From NCBI GenBank assembly GCA_013398055.1, contig VZRS01007550.1:344578-408577 (forward strand): a DNA stretch of 64,000 nt, read 5' to 3'. Positions 26,124 to 38,952 of the stretch are shown in pieces (positions within the stretch are counted from its first letter, which is position 1; the number at the start of each line of letters is the position of its first letter). A program made the position numbers and the translations under genes. The stretch comes from Ifrita kowaldi (lineage: Eukaryota; Chordata; Aves; Passeriformes; Cinclosomatidae). The notes under the pieces are model-generated. The model was given only the letters and a program-made list of their open reading frames with translations, was not told the origin of the DNA and searched no databases.

Positions 26124-27999
26124 CTGTTGTGAATAACACACAAACTCCTGGTGTGGAACCGGTCACATTTAAGCAGCAGGGCACACAGAGAGTCCCAGTG
26201 CTGTATCCTACAGCTCTTGCCTTGCCTTTGCTCCTTAGGATGAGAGCAGTGCCCTTTTCTCTATTAATACACCACGTTACAAGTCAAAGATGTATTTTGA
26301 TCGCTCTAAAGCCTCATATATATTATTATTGTTTCATTGCCTCTGTAGCATAATATTTGGTGTTTCTAAGATCCTTTTCCCCAGAATCATTCTGTGATGA
26401 TCACTTGTGCTAAAGGAAAAGGAGTTGCCTGAGGTAGCTCACTGGTGCTAACTCAGCAAAGCAACATGCAGAAGATAAACCGATCCAAAGCATTATTCTG
26501 CAAGGTCACGTGGCAGATAATTTCCTGTACCTGCTCTCCACGTTATTGACAGAGCAAGGGTTTGAATCCAATAGAAGAGGCATCACCTCCCTTTCCTAGC
26601 CAGAATTTCTGTTTTCAGAGTGGAATGGAAAAGGTGCTCTTTGGAGTGCTGATGTAAATTTGTGACAACCTTTCTGTCATGTGCTCATCAGGCATTTCCG
26701 GTGATGTGCTTGATCCATCGTGGTGATATTTTTGATGTACCGAGGATAAGAATCCCATTTTGAAAAAAGGATATCTAGTTGACCAGACTGGGAACTATTT
26801 AAGGCAAACCCAAACGTTCTCAAACCATATGTCGATGGTATTTTCAGCATGTCCAGAAAATGCATTAGCAGCAATGTGAAGCAGAACTATTTGGCCAAAA
26901 TGAACTTCATTAAAACAAAAGGCAATATCAGGTCATACAACTATCTTATAGATTTGTTCTAAGTTGAATAAACCATTGTAGTAAAAATAGAAATTCCTTC
27001 TTAACCACCATTGCTCTTGCTTCTTTTTATTTCCTTTTTTTGAGATACATAATGTTCAATCCAAATATAACAAAATTATAGCTTGAGTCAGGTCCAACGA
27101 CCAGAGGAGAACGTTTTACATTAGCCTCAGGTGGACATTTTTCTGTCTTTTCCTTTTAGATCACCAATAAGCTGAGTACACAATTTCCCCCATTTTAAAG
27201 GGATTGTTATTGTTTAAATTAGAGTGCTATGGATCAGGAGTTCAGTGTGTCGAAAGTTATATAAACATTGAACCAGGAGCTGATCTCTTCCCCAAAGAAC
27301 TTGCCAATTACTGTTCAGTGGAAGTGTTGAATGATTCATGGGTCAGATTTGGGTTTAGTAGCCTGCTATATTCAGTGTTACATTTTAAACTCATTTCTCA
27401 GGGCAGGGAAATGCATTTTTGCTGAGGGCAGTCAGCACCTTGAGATCTTTTAATTTCCATAGATAGCAGACAAATGTTGCTTGAAAATGCTGTCAGAAAG
27501 AGGTCTAGCTCTAAACCAAAAATCTGCTGGATTTGTAGAACAGTGCTTGCAATTGGTTCCTTACACTCATGGGAAAGAAAACACTGACATATTAAAGGCA
27601 TTTCAGTAATTTTTGTCTGGCAGTGCTTCCTTTCTGTGGGTAAGAAATGCTGGCAGATTTATATACTCGTGCAATTAACTTCATACTTAATGTATCTTAT
27701 CTTAGAGGCTGACATTCTGTGAAAGCAGCTTTTAAAATAATACTGTCACTGAAACGGTCAGCAGAAATGTCATTAATTATAGATCCCATTTTAGACCTCA
27801 TTTAATTTATTATTTGGTAGTTATTTTTATTTGCCTTTGGCTAGAAGAGAGTGAATTAATTCTCTCATTCTGCATTGTGTACTGGCCTCTTAATAGCACA
27901 GAAACTTTAAATACTAAAACATTTTTTAAGTGTGTGTGAAAAACTAATTAATTTACTTTCTTTTTAGTTGTCCAGAAGCAGCTTATTGCTTTTCCTTCC

Positions 28000-28013
28000 T
28001 TTTTTTTTTTTTT
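28000..28013. repeat. Poly-T tract (14 T)
   Basis: A simple homopolymer following a CCTTCC pyrimidine patch in an AT-rich block. There is no retroposon body beside it. Confidence 0.85.
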
Positions 28014-30674
28014 GTTCTTTTAATTTTATAATTAGCAGCTGTTGAAATACTTCACTCAAGCAGCTTCTTAACTGATAGCTGCAATCCTCAATTTCTGGAT
28101 GGTAATGATTCCTTTTTGTTTTACAATGAAACCAGCCAGTTACCCATGCAGCTTTGGTGTGTTTGAGGTGTTGCAGAATTATCAGAATAAGCAGCCCTCT
28201 TCAGCAGCACTTCGTGTTTCTTTATACCCTTTTCTTTGACATCTGTTTTGTCATCACTGGCCTTTAACTTGATGTTGTTTGAAATGAGTGGGACAGCTGG
28301 AGAAGTCAGAGGGATCTGGTTGAACCTCTTCAGTTTCCATCCTGTGTTTTCTAGATGTAAGGAAGGGTTTACAACGGAAATATATTAAAATCTTGGGTTG
28401 CCTGTGGCTCTCCTCCTGCAGATCTCAAGTGGAATTGTTTATTTACCTTGGGGAATTATGGAAATATTTGGTTCTCTGTCCCTGAATATTTGCTATTTCT
28501 TTTGTAATACTCAGCACAAGTTTCAAGGTACTGCTTGTAGTTCTTGTTCATCGTTTTATTGTTTCTTGTAAGATTTCAACTTTAAGCCTGGAAAAAGGTT
28601 TAAAGTGGAATTGTGACAGAAGCAGGCTGGGCAGAGCTCATGAAAGGTGGTGTGTGAGCCTCTGGCAAGCTGGTATGCTCAAACTTCTCTGTTTCCCCTT
28701 CGAATTGGAGAGGGAATTATATTTGTTTGGGTTTGGGGACAGCTGACTTCAAAATGGTTGCATATTTGTCCCAGTGCCTGAAGGAGAGGCGAGAGTGAGG
28801 AATGTACAACTGCATCAGCAAAAGGATTTGTTGGGGAGTTTGGCTCTTCAGGTGCTGTGCTTCCGGTCACTTTTCAATTCATCTTTCCATTCCTCCTCTT
28901 TCTCTGGCTCAGTCTCTGCTCCTCTTAAACCTCCTTCCTTTGCATGCCTGAAAAATTTGTCAGTGGCTGCTCTGGTGCTGCTCTGGTGCCTCCAGTACTG
29001 AGTTTCTTCCTGGTGCTTCCCATGCATCGCTCTACGTGTGCCCGTTGTCCATTTATTCTCCTGGAAGTTCTCAGTGGGATTTGTCTGTAACAGCACGAGA
29101 AACTCACACAGTGGAGCCCTGTTTATAGCTTGGATATTTTGAACATGTAAAAAGCCTCTTTCTCACGTACCTTGTGGCTGTTTCATAAGAAAATAAATTT
29201 CTTGGACACAGAGCAATCCTGTTTTGGCCTGTAAAAATCCACTGGCACTGGTGGCAATCAAGGAACAGGGAGAACAGGACTTTTAGAGGATGGTTTCTAT
29301 TCCAAGGCCTTTCTGTACACTAAATATAAAGAAGGGGAAACTAGTTTTAGTGTTATAGATAAGGATTTCCTAAAGATAAATGCAATTAGCAAAATAGTGG
29401 CTTAAATTAGAGTTCATGTCTTGATTTTCCTTTTAATGGGTTTGGTTCATGTTCACTGAGTGATTAAATGAGGATTAATGAGCCCTGGAAAATATGTTAA
29501 TATACTCCACAGAATAGAATTACCTTATGATGAAACTATAATAAAAAGTGTTTATGGGCTGTAAACAATATGCTCTAATCCATATAATGAATCTTGTCTC
29601 AGGGATCTGTAACATGTGTTTTTGAGGGAGTAACAGTTGATAAACATTCAAGACAATCAGATTAATTTTGTAATGTAGAAAAAATCCATGACTGGTGAAA
29701 GCACTGTGACACTCCTCAGCAGTGATTTTTGACTTTTTAATTGGGTAAAGACTCACAAAGCTAAAGAAACAGGAATTTCAGCCATTTTTCTGAATAGAAA
29801 AATAATCCATGAAGCTATGTATGCAAAATGTGCCAGGCTGAACAAGGTCAGTTAGATCTCCAGAAATTGTTATGTTTGCTTTGGAAATAGAAGACAAAGA
29901 ATAGGGCCAAGATTAAATAAATACACAAGAGGTAAATGCAGGTAATAAAAGCAATGCATGCTCATGCTTGGATAAAGAGGGTCAAGATCAAGATTGAGCT
30001 CCAGAAGTGTTCTGCAGCTGAAGCCTTTTAGGTGGCTCGTCTGTGGACCTTTACTGTGTAAGGGAATAGTTTAAATTTTGTTTCATGTTAAATGTATATT
30101 TCTTTGCCCAGATCACACACTGCCTTAGCCCTTCACTGAAACCAAACCCACAAACCCTTCTGTGTGAGGGAAACTGAAGTTGTGCCCCAGGATTGCTTCA
30201 AGGAGGCGTTCAGTTAAAAAAGGTTTTTTTGCACAGATTTTTTGGTATCTAGACATGCGATTTCTTCTTTTCCCCTGAGATTTTATAAAATGTAGCTGTA
30301 TAATTGTCCACTAAAAAAAAAAAAATCATGCAGTTGATCTGTCTCTTTCCTTGAAGCTGTTTGTGTTGTTTATATTGTTCTGTTTGCTGTGGTTTTTTGC
30401 TCCATGGGATGTTAGCCCAGTTAGGATATCATCTTTAGCCAGTGTCCAGAAGATACAAATTACCAAATATAATTGTTGAGGCCAGGGACTTGCCTGGCAT
30501 TTTCTGGAACTGGACATCCCCATATTGTGTCACCCATCCATCTTCTTTATACAGAGTAGCTAAGAAATAAGATGCTTTTTTTGTGTTGCAGATTTCATGT
30601 GTGACACCTGATAAGGGTTCTTCTGCCATTTCAGGGACTGCATTGACTGTTCAGCCATTTATCCCCAGTTATAG

Positions 30675-30860
30675 ATCATGGAATGGGTAAGGTTGGAAGG
30701 AACCACTGGAGCTCATCCCACCTTCCTGTCCAAGCAGTGTTCCATTGAGGACACTGCTCAGAAGCGCATCCAAATTGTTCTTTAATATCTTCAGAAACAG
30801 GAGCTCCACAACCTCTCTGGGAAACCTGTGGTTCCTTCTGCTCTTCAGGACCTGTGACTC
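30675..30860 (-). mobile_element. CR1 LINE, old truncated 3' end
   Basis: The segment starts with ATCATGGAATGGGTAAGG and GTTGGAAGGAACCACTGGAG, a diverged reverse complement of the CR1 tail. It continues with a CTGTCCAAGCAGTG block and CCACAACCTCTCTGGGAAAC, both standard positions of the CR1 3' UTR in minus orientation. Divergence is visibly higher than in the copy at 2808, so this is an older insertion. The right boundary is uncertain: sequence to about 31000 may be a further diverged part, but I cannot align it by eye. It carries no coding capacity. Confidence 0.85.
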
Positions 30861-31236
30861 TTCCTGCAGAAGTGTTTCTGTTGTAATCCTGTTATCCTGA
30901 GACCAGCCAGTGTTCCCAGCACTTTCCACTCCAGTGGAGCACTGGGAGCCCTCAGGTACCTGCTGTCCACTCTCAGGAGTGGTTTTGTTGCAGAGCATCT
31001 CCTCCTCTCAGCAATTGCTTGTGCTTTTGTCACCTTTTTTTTTGGATATGAATAGTGGATCCTGGAGGAGTGAACATCTTGGCTAATTGTCTGAGTGTAA
31101 CACGTTTGGATTAGGAAGATTTCCAATATAAGTCCGTGTTTATGAAGAGTGATTTATTGCAACCATTTTTTTGCTGTTAACGCTGCTGTTAAGCAGTCGT
31201 GGTTTTCATTAGCAAATTGCTTTTTTTCAGCTTGAA

Positions 31237-31258
31237 AGCACCGTAATTAATTGGTGCT
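31237..31258. promoter_or_regulatory. Palindromic TAATTAATT site
   Basis: AGCACC and GGTGCT arms (6 bp, perfect inverted repeat) flank GTAATTAATT, which contains the homeodomain core TAATTA. Such paired TAAT cores are the known binding form for paired-class homeodomain dimers. The palindrome is seen directly. The regulatory role is inferred only from its sequence and its AT-rich surroundings. Confidence 0.25.
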
Positions 31259-32225
31259 ATAATTCTTTATATTGTTTGAGATTTCATTGCTGATTTTTTA
31301 ATTACAGCATGTCTCTTGGAGCAAAAAGTTTTCAGAAAGGCTTGCATGGAAAAAATCCAGTAGCAGTTGATACACTCATCTCTGCGATCAGTGATATTTG
31401 CTGGTTGTGATTTATGAGTGTTGCTGCCAGAACAGCTGTGGAAAAGTGTTCTGTAATGTAGTTCTTTACTGTATTTGGGGGACAAATAAAACCACTGCAG
31501 CTTTGTTAGTTTTCAATAATTTTGGTTTTTACTGTAACCCACAGAAATGTAAGGCAATCTCAGCTTATCCTAAATCAAATTAAAAAGGACTTCTCAGTCA
31601 ATGTTTCCCACAGAAATGGGGGAACAGTGTTTCCCACTCCAAAGTGGACAGATAATTTCTGTCTTCTGTGGAAGTTTTCTTGCTTTGAACTCAGCTTCTT
31701 CAATTTAGAAGGGTTTTTCTTTTATTGTCTGTTAGGGCCCATTAAGTGATACAGTGTAGCCCTAGGGCAGTCTGAAGCAATTGTCAATTATCAATAAGAA
31801 ATAAGTTTTTAAACCAGGAAAACAACTCTACTATGTACAATGACATTCCCAAAATTTAGCTACAGTAAAATGTTACTGCAGAAACCACAAATGAGAAGCA
31901 CAGTATTTTTTAACTTTTTTGTTTTTAACCAGAAATAGATCAGTATCAGTGGTTGCTTCCCTGCTGAGCAGAAAACTGCCAAAATAGGACGTAAGGACAT
32001 ATAAATTCTTCATAACAGGTTTTGATTAGATTGTCCTTTCTATCACCACACTTACTTCTGGCAGCAATATTTTTCCTATTGGGGATATTTCAGCAATTTA
32101 AAACTTCCTTATATTGCCATGTTACAGTATCACTTCTGACACCAAAACAATGTTATGATAAACTGGAGTAATATTAGGATCCCACTTCTGAAATAATGTC
32201 AAATTGTAGGGATAAACGCCATAAA

Positions 32226-32258
32226 TTGATTGATTGATGTTTGATTGATTGATTGATT
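32226..32258. repeat. TTGA tetranucleotide microsatellite
   Basis: Three TTGA units, a TGT interruption and four more units, read directly. Confidence 0.9.
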
Positions 32259-32321
32259 ATTGGCAAGTGGATTTTCCAATTTTCAAAGCAGCCTTGCTGA
32301 CTTCCCTTACTTCGCTTGCAG

Positions 32322-32383
32322 TTTAGAAGAAAAACCTACGATGCTTACAAACATTAGCAAGTTTGAGATCCAGCCTATTGAAG
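32322..32383 (+). CDS. Candidate coding exon C (unrecognised gene)
   Basis: The acceptor is ACTTCCCTTACTTCGCTTGCAG, ending at 32321, and the donor is GAAG/GTAAAG. Both are good matches to consensus. The 62-nt segment is open in the frame starting at its second base: 20 codons reading LEEKPTMLTNISKFEIQPIE, plus one base. Frame 0 stops after 11 codons. Entry phase 2 fits the exit of 18487-18626. The exit base G joins the GA at the start of 41886 to give glycine. A high share of purine-first codons (14 of 20) favours coding. The segment is short, so chance remains possible. Confidence 0.4.
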
Positions 32384-35300
32384 GTAAAGAACAAACTGGG
32401 ATACATTTGATGTGATGAAACTTTTGATGAAATGGTCTGAATACAAGGAGGCCTGTATCATGAATTAAGGAAGTTTTCCTTAGCCTGAGAAATGTTTTAG
32501 TAGCTCTTTAACAAAGAAAAGTTAGGTCAGGTTGTGAAGTTTGAAGTCTTTGTTGAGCTCTTTTTCTTCTCCAGCTACACTTTTTTTTCATTTTACTGCT
32601 GTTGAGTATTGTATACTTTTCTGTGCAGAGTTTTATACTCAGAAATGGACTTTGACTTTTTATTCTTTAAAATTTTTTCTAAGTGCCTGGTGTTTGATTG
32701 CAGCATATACACTAAAAACTGGAGTCTGAAGATGTCATATGCTATTGAATTTTACTGGTACCAGGATCTAGTTTTGGTCCCCAGAGCATGTTCAATCCTT
32801 TCTCGCCATCATTACAAACATAATATTTAATTAATATCTTCTCTGAATAAGAGCTAATCAGCAGTTTTATTTAGTTTATTTGCCACTGCCTATTTTTTAC
32901 CCTTGATGCTGAAAGGTTGTTGAAAAATTCAATCCCAGATTCCCATCCAGGCTTCCTCAAAGCACGGAAGATTTTCAGCTCTGTTGGAGGCACTTCATGT
33001 CTGAATGGGGAGCTTATGCTTCAAGCTAAAACCTGCATTTGTAGTGTGACTAAATAAAGCAAATTTAGATTGTTTGCAGATTGCTGGCCGTGATGAAGGA
33101 GCACTGAAAACATTTGAACTGCTTTGCTTTGGCATCAATCTGTTGTGTAAAGAGGGAGCATATGGGCAGATCACGCAGGCCCCTTGGCTATTGCTGGCAC
33201 CCCAGCAGGTTTCTGATCAGGGATGCCTGATACCCACACGTGCTGATGAGGAGCCCTTCAGGATTTCCACTCCTCTCACAGACAGCTGGGATAGCAAGAT
33301 ATCCAGATAAAATATATGCATATGGAAATGTTGGGTTTTTTTTTTTTCCCTTTAACAGAAGACAAACAGTCATAAGGCTGTTGGTTTGTGAGATGGAACA
33401 TATTCTAGTCTAACATTTGCAAATGTAAGAGCTGTTATCTCCAAAACAAGGACAAATTGTGGGTACTTTTTGAGCTTAGCCTGGTAGTGCTTTTAACAGA
33501 AGTTTCTAGCAGCAGTAACAATTTGTCTTGTACACAAATTTTGGATGTAGCTGCTCTAGCCAGCAGTATGCAGACTGTGTGTTCTAGTGCAATCCAAATT
33601 TTAATTTAATCTTAGGGTGATACCTTGGTGATAATTTTAATCCTGGTCGAGCAATGGCACTCACCATTTGCTGTACCACAGAAAACATCTTATTTTGTGT
33701 AGACTTTGCTGATTTTTCCTTTGTGGCAGGTAAAATCTTCTGCTATTACTGGCAAAAATGGCTGGTTCCTGCTGCCATGATTCTGCATCCACTGCCATTA
33801 GATTTCACTCATACATGCTCTTTTTCTCTGTGAAGCTTTTGCCACGGATGAGTTTTATTACTTGGATAATAAGAGCACCATATATGTACTAAAAATGGGA
33901 TATTGCCACAAGATAGGTAGGGGTTACCAGGGAAGTGAAACAGAATTAGTTTCTGGTCTTGCAGGTCAGAGACTACTAAAATGTTAAACTAATAATATGC
34001 AGGGAAGAAGAAAAATTGTTTGCATATTGCTGGTTCTAAACTGTTTGAGTAGGCAGGAGCACATCGAGCTGGTTCGTGTAAGGATGGATTTGAGAGCAAA
34101 CTGCAGGGATTCAGTGTCCCAGGTTTCTGGTGGTCACACACTTTGCTGAAGTGGTGGCTGGTGTAGGTCCAGCACAGTCAGCAAGGAGGCTGCTGCTCTT
34201 GTTCCCTCTGAAAAATAGCATTGGTTTGGTCCCCATTTCTTTGCCCTGCAGCCAGGGCCGCAATTTCAGTGGGCTGCTTTAAAATGGTTCGCTTTCTTAT
34301 GAAAGTTGTGGTTTTGCTCTTGAAGCTGTTACGCATGGTGGTGTGGAGCTAAAATTCAGGGGATGGTTTAAGATTGCCTGTTCTTTCTGAAGGACAGCAT
34401 GGGGAGAGAGCTGCTGAAAAAAAAATGACAAGGAAAGGGCATAGAAAAGTAAAAGAGGTAGAAGTTGTTGTGTGCTGTGCTCCAGAGGGAATGGATTGCT
34501 GAGTGAAGCCCTGCGGGGGCTAAGGAGGAAGAAGGAGTAAAGAGGTTTGGGTTGATTTTGAGAGAGAACAATGATTCGGGGAGCAGCTAGAGACTCACCA
34601 AGGGTCAAAAGCAAAAGGTGTGATCTCAGAAGTCGAACTGTTGTTAAATAGTCTTATTTTGAACAAAGGAAACAGGAGTCCTGGAAGGAGAGGAGCACGT
34701 AGTCCCATAAGAGCATTCTTTGGCAAAGGGGTTGTTGAATTAATCTGATGTGTTGCACAAGAAAAAGCTCTAATCCATCTCTCGTATGTGTGCTCAAAAC
34801 CAAACAAATGTAAAACAGCTTCTTTTGTGTGTTATTTATAGCTGTTAGTCCTTGCAACACACTGCTCCTCTGTGATAACCTTCGGCTGCACTTTGGCTTT
34901 TCAGACTCTTAGGAATTCTGTGGAACAAGCTTTCTTCTACATCAGCTCTTAACTTTGGCTCCTGGCACGCTATCCACCCGGCGAGGCTCAGACCGCTGAA
35001 CTCTGCCACACTGCTGCACACAAAGCAGATGTCTTGGGGAGGGAGTTTTCAGCCTGCAAGCTGGGATTTGTTAATCTTATTAGTACGTGTTTTAAGGTGG
35101 CCAAGAAAGTGAACTTCTTGGATTAAAAAGAAAAACTTTTTTGTGGGTAGTGTACGAGAAAGTGGAGCGTGAGAGCAAAATGACTCCATGGTTCTGTTTG
35201 AAAATGACAATGAAATAGGATGATGGAAAAGGAGCAGAAGTAGTTTGGGTACACGTCACGTGCTCACTATCTCCATTAGCTATGATCCCTCGTGCGTCCA

Positions 35301-38300
35301 GCTCCGTGATGAGGATTGTTAGTGAAATTTTTTCAGCAGTTTGCTGTGGATGTGTCTGATCCACTGTCTTTCCCTTCCCTGAGCCTTCTTTGCATCAGTT
35401 GTGACTTGGAGATCATTTCCAGTCATTACATGGCATAGCAAAATAAAGCCATTTTAAAGTTGAGTTGGAATGGGCAAAACCTTCATTAACAGGGCGTAAG
35501 AGCTTTCATGTGGCTTAGTTGCCTTTGTTAATTAGCAGGTGAGCGCTGTGCCACAAATTAATCCTTACCATGCACAGATTTTATTTCAGTTTGGAATAAA
35601 ATCAAGGCTTCATTACAAACTCCTGATTTTACTGTCTAATGTGTCAAGCTCTCAGTGAATGACAGTACAGACGGGAATCCAAAGTTTCTCCCCACCTGGT
35701 AAAGTCATTGTGCTTTTGTTGCCTCATTTGCTCAGAGAATGTTTTGAGATCTGTTCTCTTGTTAGTTCCTATTTTATTTATTCATTACAAAGATCCATGC
35801 ATTGTTTTGAGAATCAGCCTCACAGTAGTTTTTTCTTTGACTCAGAGCACATGGTTGGGTTCTTGTGAGCACTCAGTTAAATGTCCAGATGAGTCTGTTT
35901 GGTCACTGGCTGTCTGACGCTGTTTAACCAGGAGTTATGAATAAGGAGCGTGGACCCTTCATGTGTTACTGTTCATGATCTGCTCACAAATGGTTCTTGC
36001 GACTGTGATTTTTTGCAAAATTGATCAGCCTTAAAACATCTATCATTATTCCTGCTATGTTCAGTGCCCAGACCCACAGCATTTTGTTCCCAGGCCGGAG
36101 CTGTAGGATTGTAGCAGGTAGGCAGATACTTCCAAACAGAATGGACCAGGTCATCAGAAATTTCAATAACCATGGCATGATCTCCTCGATGGGAAGAAAA
36201 GGTACTGGAAGCAGAGATTTGCTGTATGCCTCTTGATCAAAATGTAATTCCCAAGTTGTTCAAAAGCATGGTTAGTTGCTGCTTTAATTATGCAGCCTGG
36301 TTATATTTCACAGCAATTTCAGATCCTAGCAGGCTGAAGCACGGTGCAAACATGTTCCCTGAGATAACAGGACACAAGTCAAAAATCATCACCTTAATAA
36401 CTTTAGCTTCCATTTTTCTGGTGGCATTCTGATGGCCCAAGTTTGTAACGTTTTTCTATTTAAAGAAAATTTGTCTATTTTGTCATGTGGTTTACTGGGA
36501 GTTTTGAATGGATTAATTACAATATAATCAGCAAGTGATTGTTGGACACATGTTACATCAAGTGGGAACAAAAGAGAAAATCAAAATCTCTGGTTGAACT
36601 TTTTAACATTCATGAAACGTTCCCTGAAATTGATTTGGGAGAAATGGTATGCACTGGTTCCCAGTTCAGCATCTCTACACTTCCTTTATAATATGTTTAT
36701 GTATTTTTAAAAGCTTTCCCCAATAGAAACATTTCCTTCAAAATAAAATCCAGTTATTTCTGCATTTATGCACTAACTTGCTTGTGGAGATTTTGAGCCC
36801 ATCTCCTTAATTCATATGGTGCAATTTGAGACCACTTAGACTGAAGTCTTTAGATGATTAAAATTGCTGCATCTAACAATCAATTGCTACTAAAGTGGCT
36901 ACACACAAAGAAAAAATAATTTACTCTCAAAGAAATTGTGTGAAATTTAGATCTCAGTACTTGATTAAATGAAAAATGTCCTAAGTGGATCTGGAAGGAT
37001 CACAGAGCCATAGGTAGGATTGAGGAAGAAGCTACAGCAACGGAAGGAAATGAAACCCAAATATTTTTGAGGAATGAAGATATAAATCCATGTCAAAATA
37101 TCATAGCAGAGCTAATGAGCAGAGTGCAGGCAAGGTAATAGACCTCTCAGAGGTAAAGAATGGCCTCCCTGTGAGGAAAAAGTTTTATCTTGCATAACCT
37201 GAACTGCTGAACAGAAATTCCCAAAATGTCTCAGACAGCAAGAGCCACAGGCTGTGCTTATCCCTAGAGATGAACATGGGAACAGTGAGGGCACAGCAAC
37301 ACGTGTGTGACCTGTGAGGGGCAAAGCTGTGCCCCACTTTCCTTGCTCATACTTAGATGCATTCTCCAAAGTAAAGGATTAAGGATGTGGGGAATAAAAT
37401 TACTTTGAGGTTATTGAAGGTTTCAGAGTCACTGTGATGTTTTGAAAATAATTTTGAAAACATATAAACAATCCCTGACCCTTTTCAGTGTTTGAGAGGC
37501 TATTGTCACATTCTTTCTCTGTGTAACAAAACTAGATAGAAGATAAAATTATTTGGTTTTCCTATCCTGACTGTTACTATTTTTAGAAATACTGTGAGGA
37601 TAAAACTAAAGCCTACTATTTAATTTTAAATCAATGAAAAGAAAGAGAGATAACAGTTGCGTGTGATGTCTACAATAGACTTATATCTTGCCTGTTTTAA
37701 AAAAATCTCTAGTCTGAGATAGCTGGCAAAATCCAAACAAAGGGTCCCCTGCATTTTATGAGAAACAGTCTCACTCTCTCTGATTAGGCCTGTTCTTTTC
37801 TGTTTGAGCAGACACATTTAGCTATGCCTTATGCATACTAACAGAAAAGATTTATATTCTGGAACAAATCTAGGAGCTGACAGTTGTTTCATGTAATATC
37901 TGTATCCATAATGGAAAGTCGGTGTTAAATCTTGAATCATGATGTCCATTGGCTCATGCTTAGCTCCTATTACTCTTAATAGAAATTAAGTGTGTTAAAA
38001 GGATACAAAATTCTCTGTCCTGCCGTTTTGGAGGCCACAGCTTCTAAATGCTGTGCTTTGTGGGGTGGCTTTTCTATTTTGACCAATGGTGAAGAGCTTT
38101 TGAGGCATTACACCTGCCTGCATTTTGAAATACCAGGCACAATTAATCGTTTGCTAGGAGAAGATAATGTTGCCATCGTGGCATTTTCTGTAGGGGATGT
38201 GTGAAACGCAAATCCTTTGGAAGGGCAAAGCCTCAGCAGTGGAGAACGTGCAGAGAATTCTCACAGCACCCCTGAACACTCCCACCATCAAACAGGAACT

Positions 38301-38730
38301 CCAGACTCTTTTCTCCTCAGTACTTTTGTTCAAAGCTCTCCCTCAGGGAAGTCGTGGGAGCAGGGGAAGGGGTAGAAAGACTTTTCTCAGTCCTTTTTCT
38401 GGCTGCCTGCTCGAGTTTTGCCTTTAATCTCTCTGTTTCTCTTTGATGCGGGTATGTAGGCAGTTCCACTGAACAGTACCGAGAGAAGCCCTTGTTATTT
38501 ATCTGCCTTCTGCATCTGCTTTCTCTTTGGGCCTGTCACAAACATCAGTGCTGAGTGCAGGGAGTTGCTTTTTCAGCACTCTAGTGGCAAACAGGAGGTT
38601 AAAGGCCTTCTTGTCCTTCTCAGAAGTGAAATGGAAAACCTAAATTCCTGTGTGATGCACCTGACCTGTGGAAATGTTACAGTCCTAGGTCCTGTGCATC
38701 CCTTGAAGGTGCTAATCATCAGCAATTCTC

Positions 38731-38746
38731 TTTTTTTTTTTTTTTT
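38731..38746. repeat. Poly-T tract (16 T)
   Basis: A run of 16 T between AATTCTC and AATGAC. Simple homopolymer. Confidence 0.85.
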
Positions 38747-38916
38747 AATGACAAAATCTGTTGCATTTTTAGGTTACTAAATATTACCTGTATAACCTGA
38801 GGCTCGTCTTTAATCAAAATAGTTCGGTTTGTCAGATCCAAGCTACAGTTTATTCCACATTTCTTGCAAGCATTTGCCTAGGCATGTGCTGCTCCGTGTT
38901 TTGTGACAACTTGTGT

Positions 38917-38952
38917 TAATATGTTACCTTGACCATATAATATGTTACCTTG
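38917..38952. repeat. 15-bp direct repeat, two copies
   Basis: TAATATGTTACCTTG occurs at 38917-38931 and again at 38938-38952, separated by six bases. The two copies are identical, so the duplication is recent or conserved. Confidence 0.85.

Larger units (their letters stand above)
18627..30674. other. Intron-like stretch, no supported gene
   Basis: About 12 kb without a recognisable mobile element. It holds a 10-bp inverted repeat near 18813-18864, an AT-rich tract at 24370-24400, a 14-T run at 28000-28013, a 13-A run at 30313-30325, and AT-rich blocks resembling conserved noncoding elements (23390-23560, 27730-27960). A plus-strand frame of 137 codons at 25940-26353 and a minus-strand frame over the same bases are both open, and a minus-strand candidate exon lies inside them at 26028-26123. 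Confidence 0.5.
30861..32321. other. Noncoding stretch with palindromic homeodomain-type site
   Basis: Contains the possible continuation of the CR1 copy, then an AT-rich block (31140-31420) with a 22-bp interrupted palindrome at 31237-31258 and several TAATTA-like cores, then a TTGA tetranucleotide repeat at 32226-32258. No gene is visible before the candidate exon at 32322. Confidence 0.5.

Noticed and set aside
25940..26353. 137-codon open frame on the plus strand
   Set aside because: No known motif. The minus strand is open over the same bases, so base composition explains both. Only the minus-strand splice-bounded part was kept, at low confidence.
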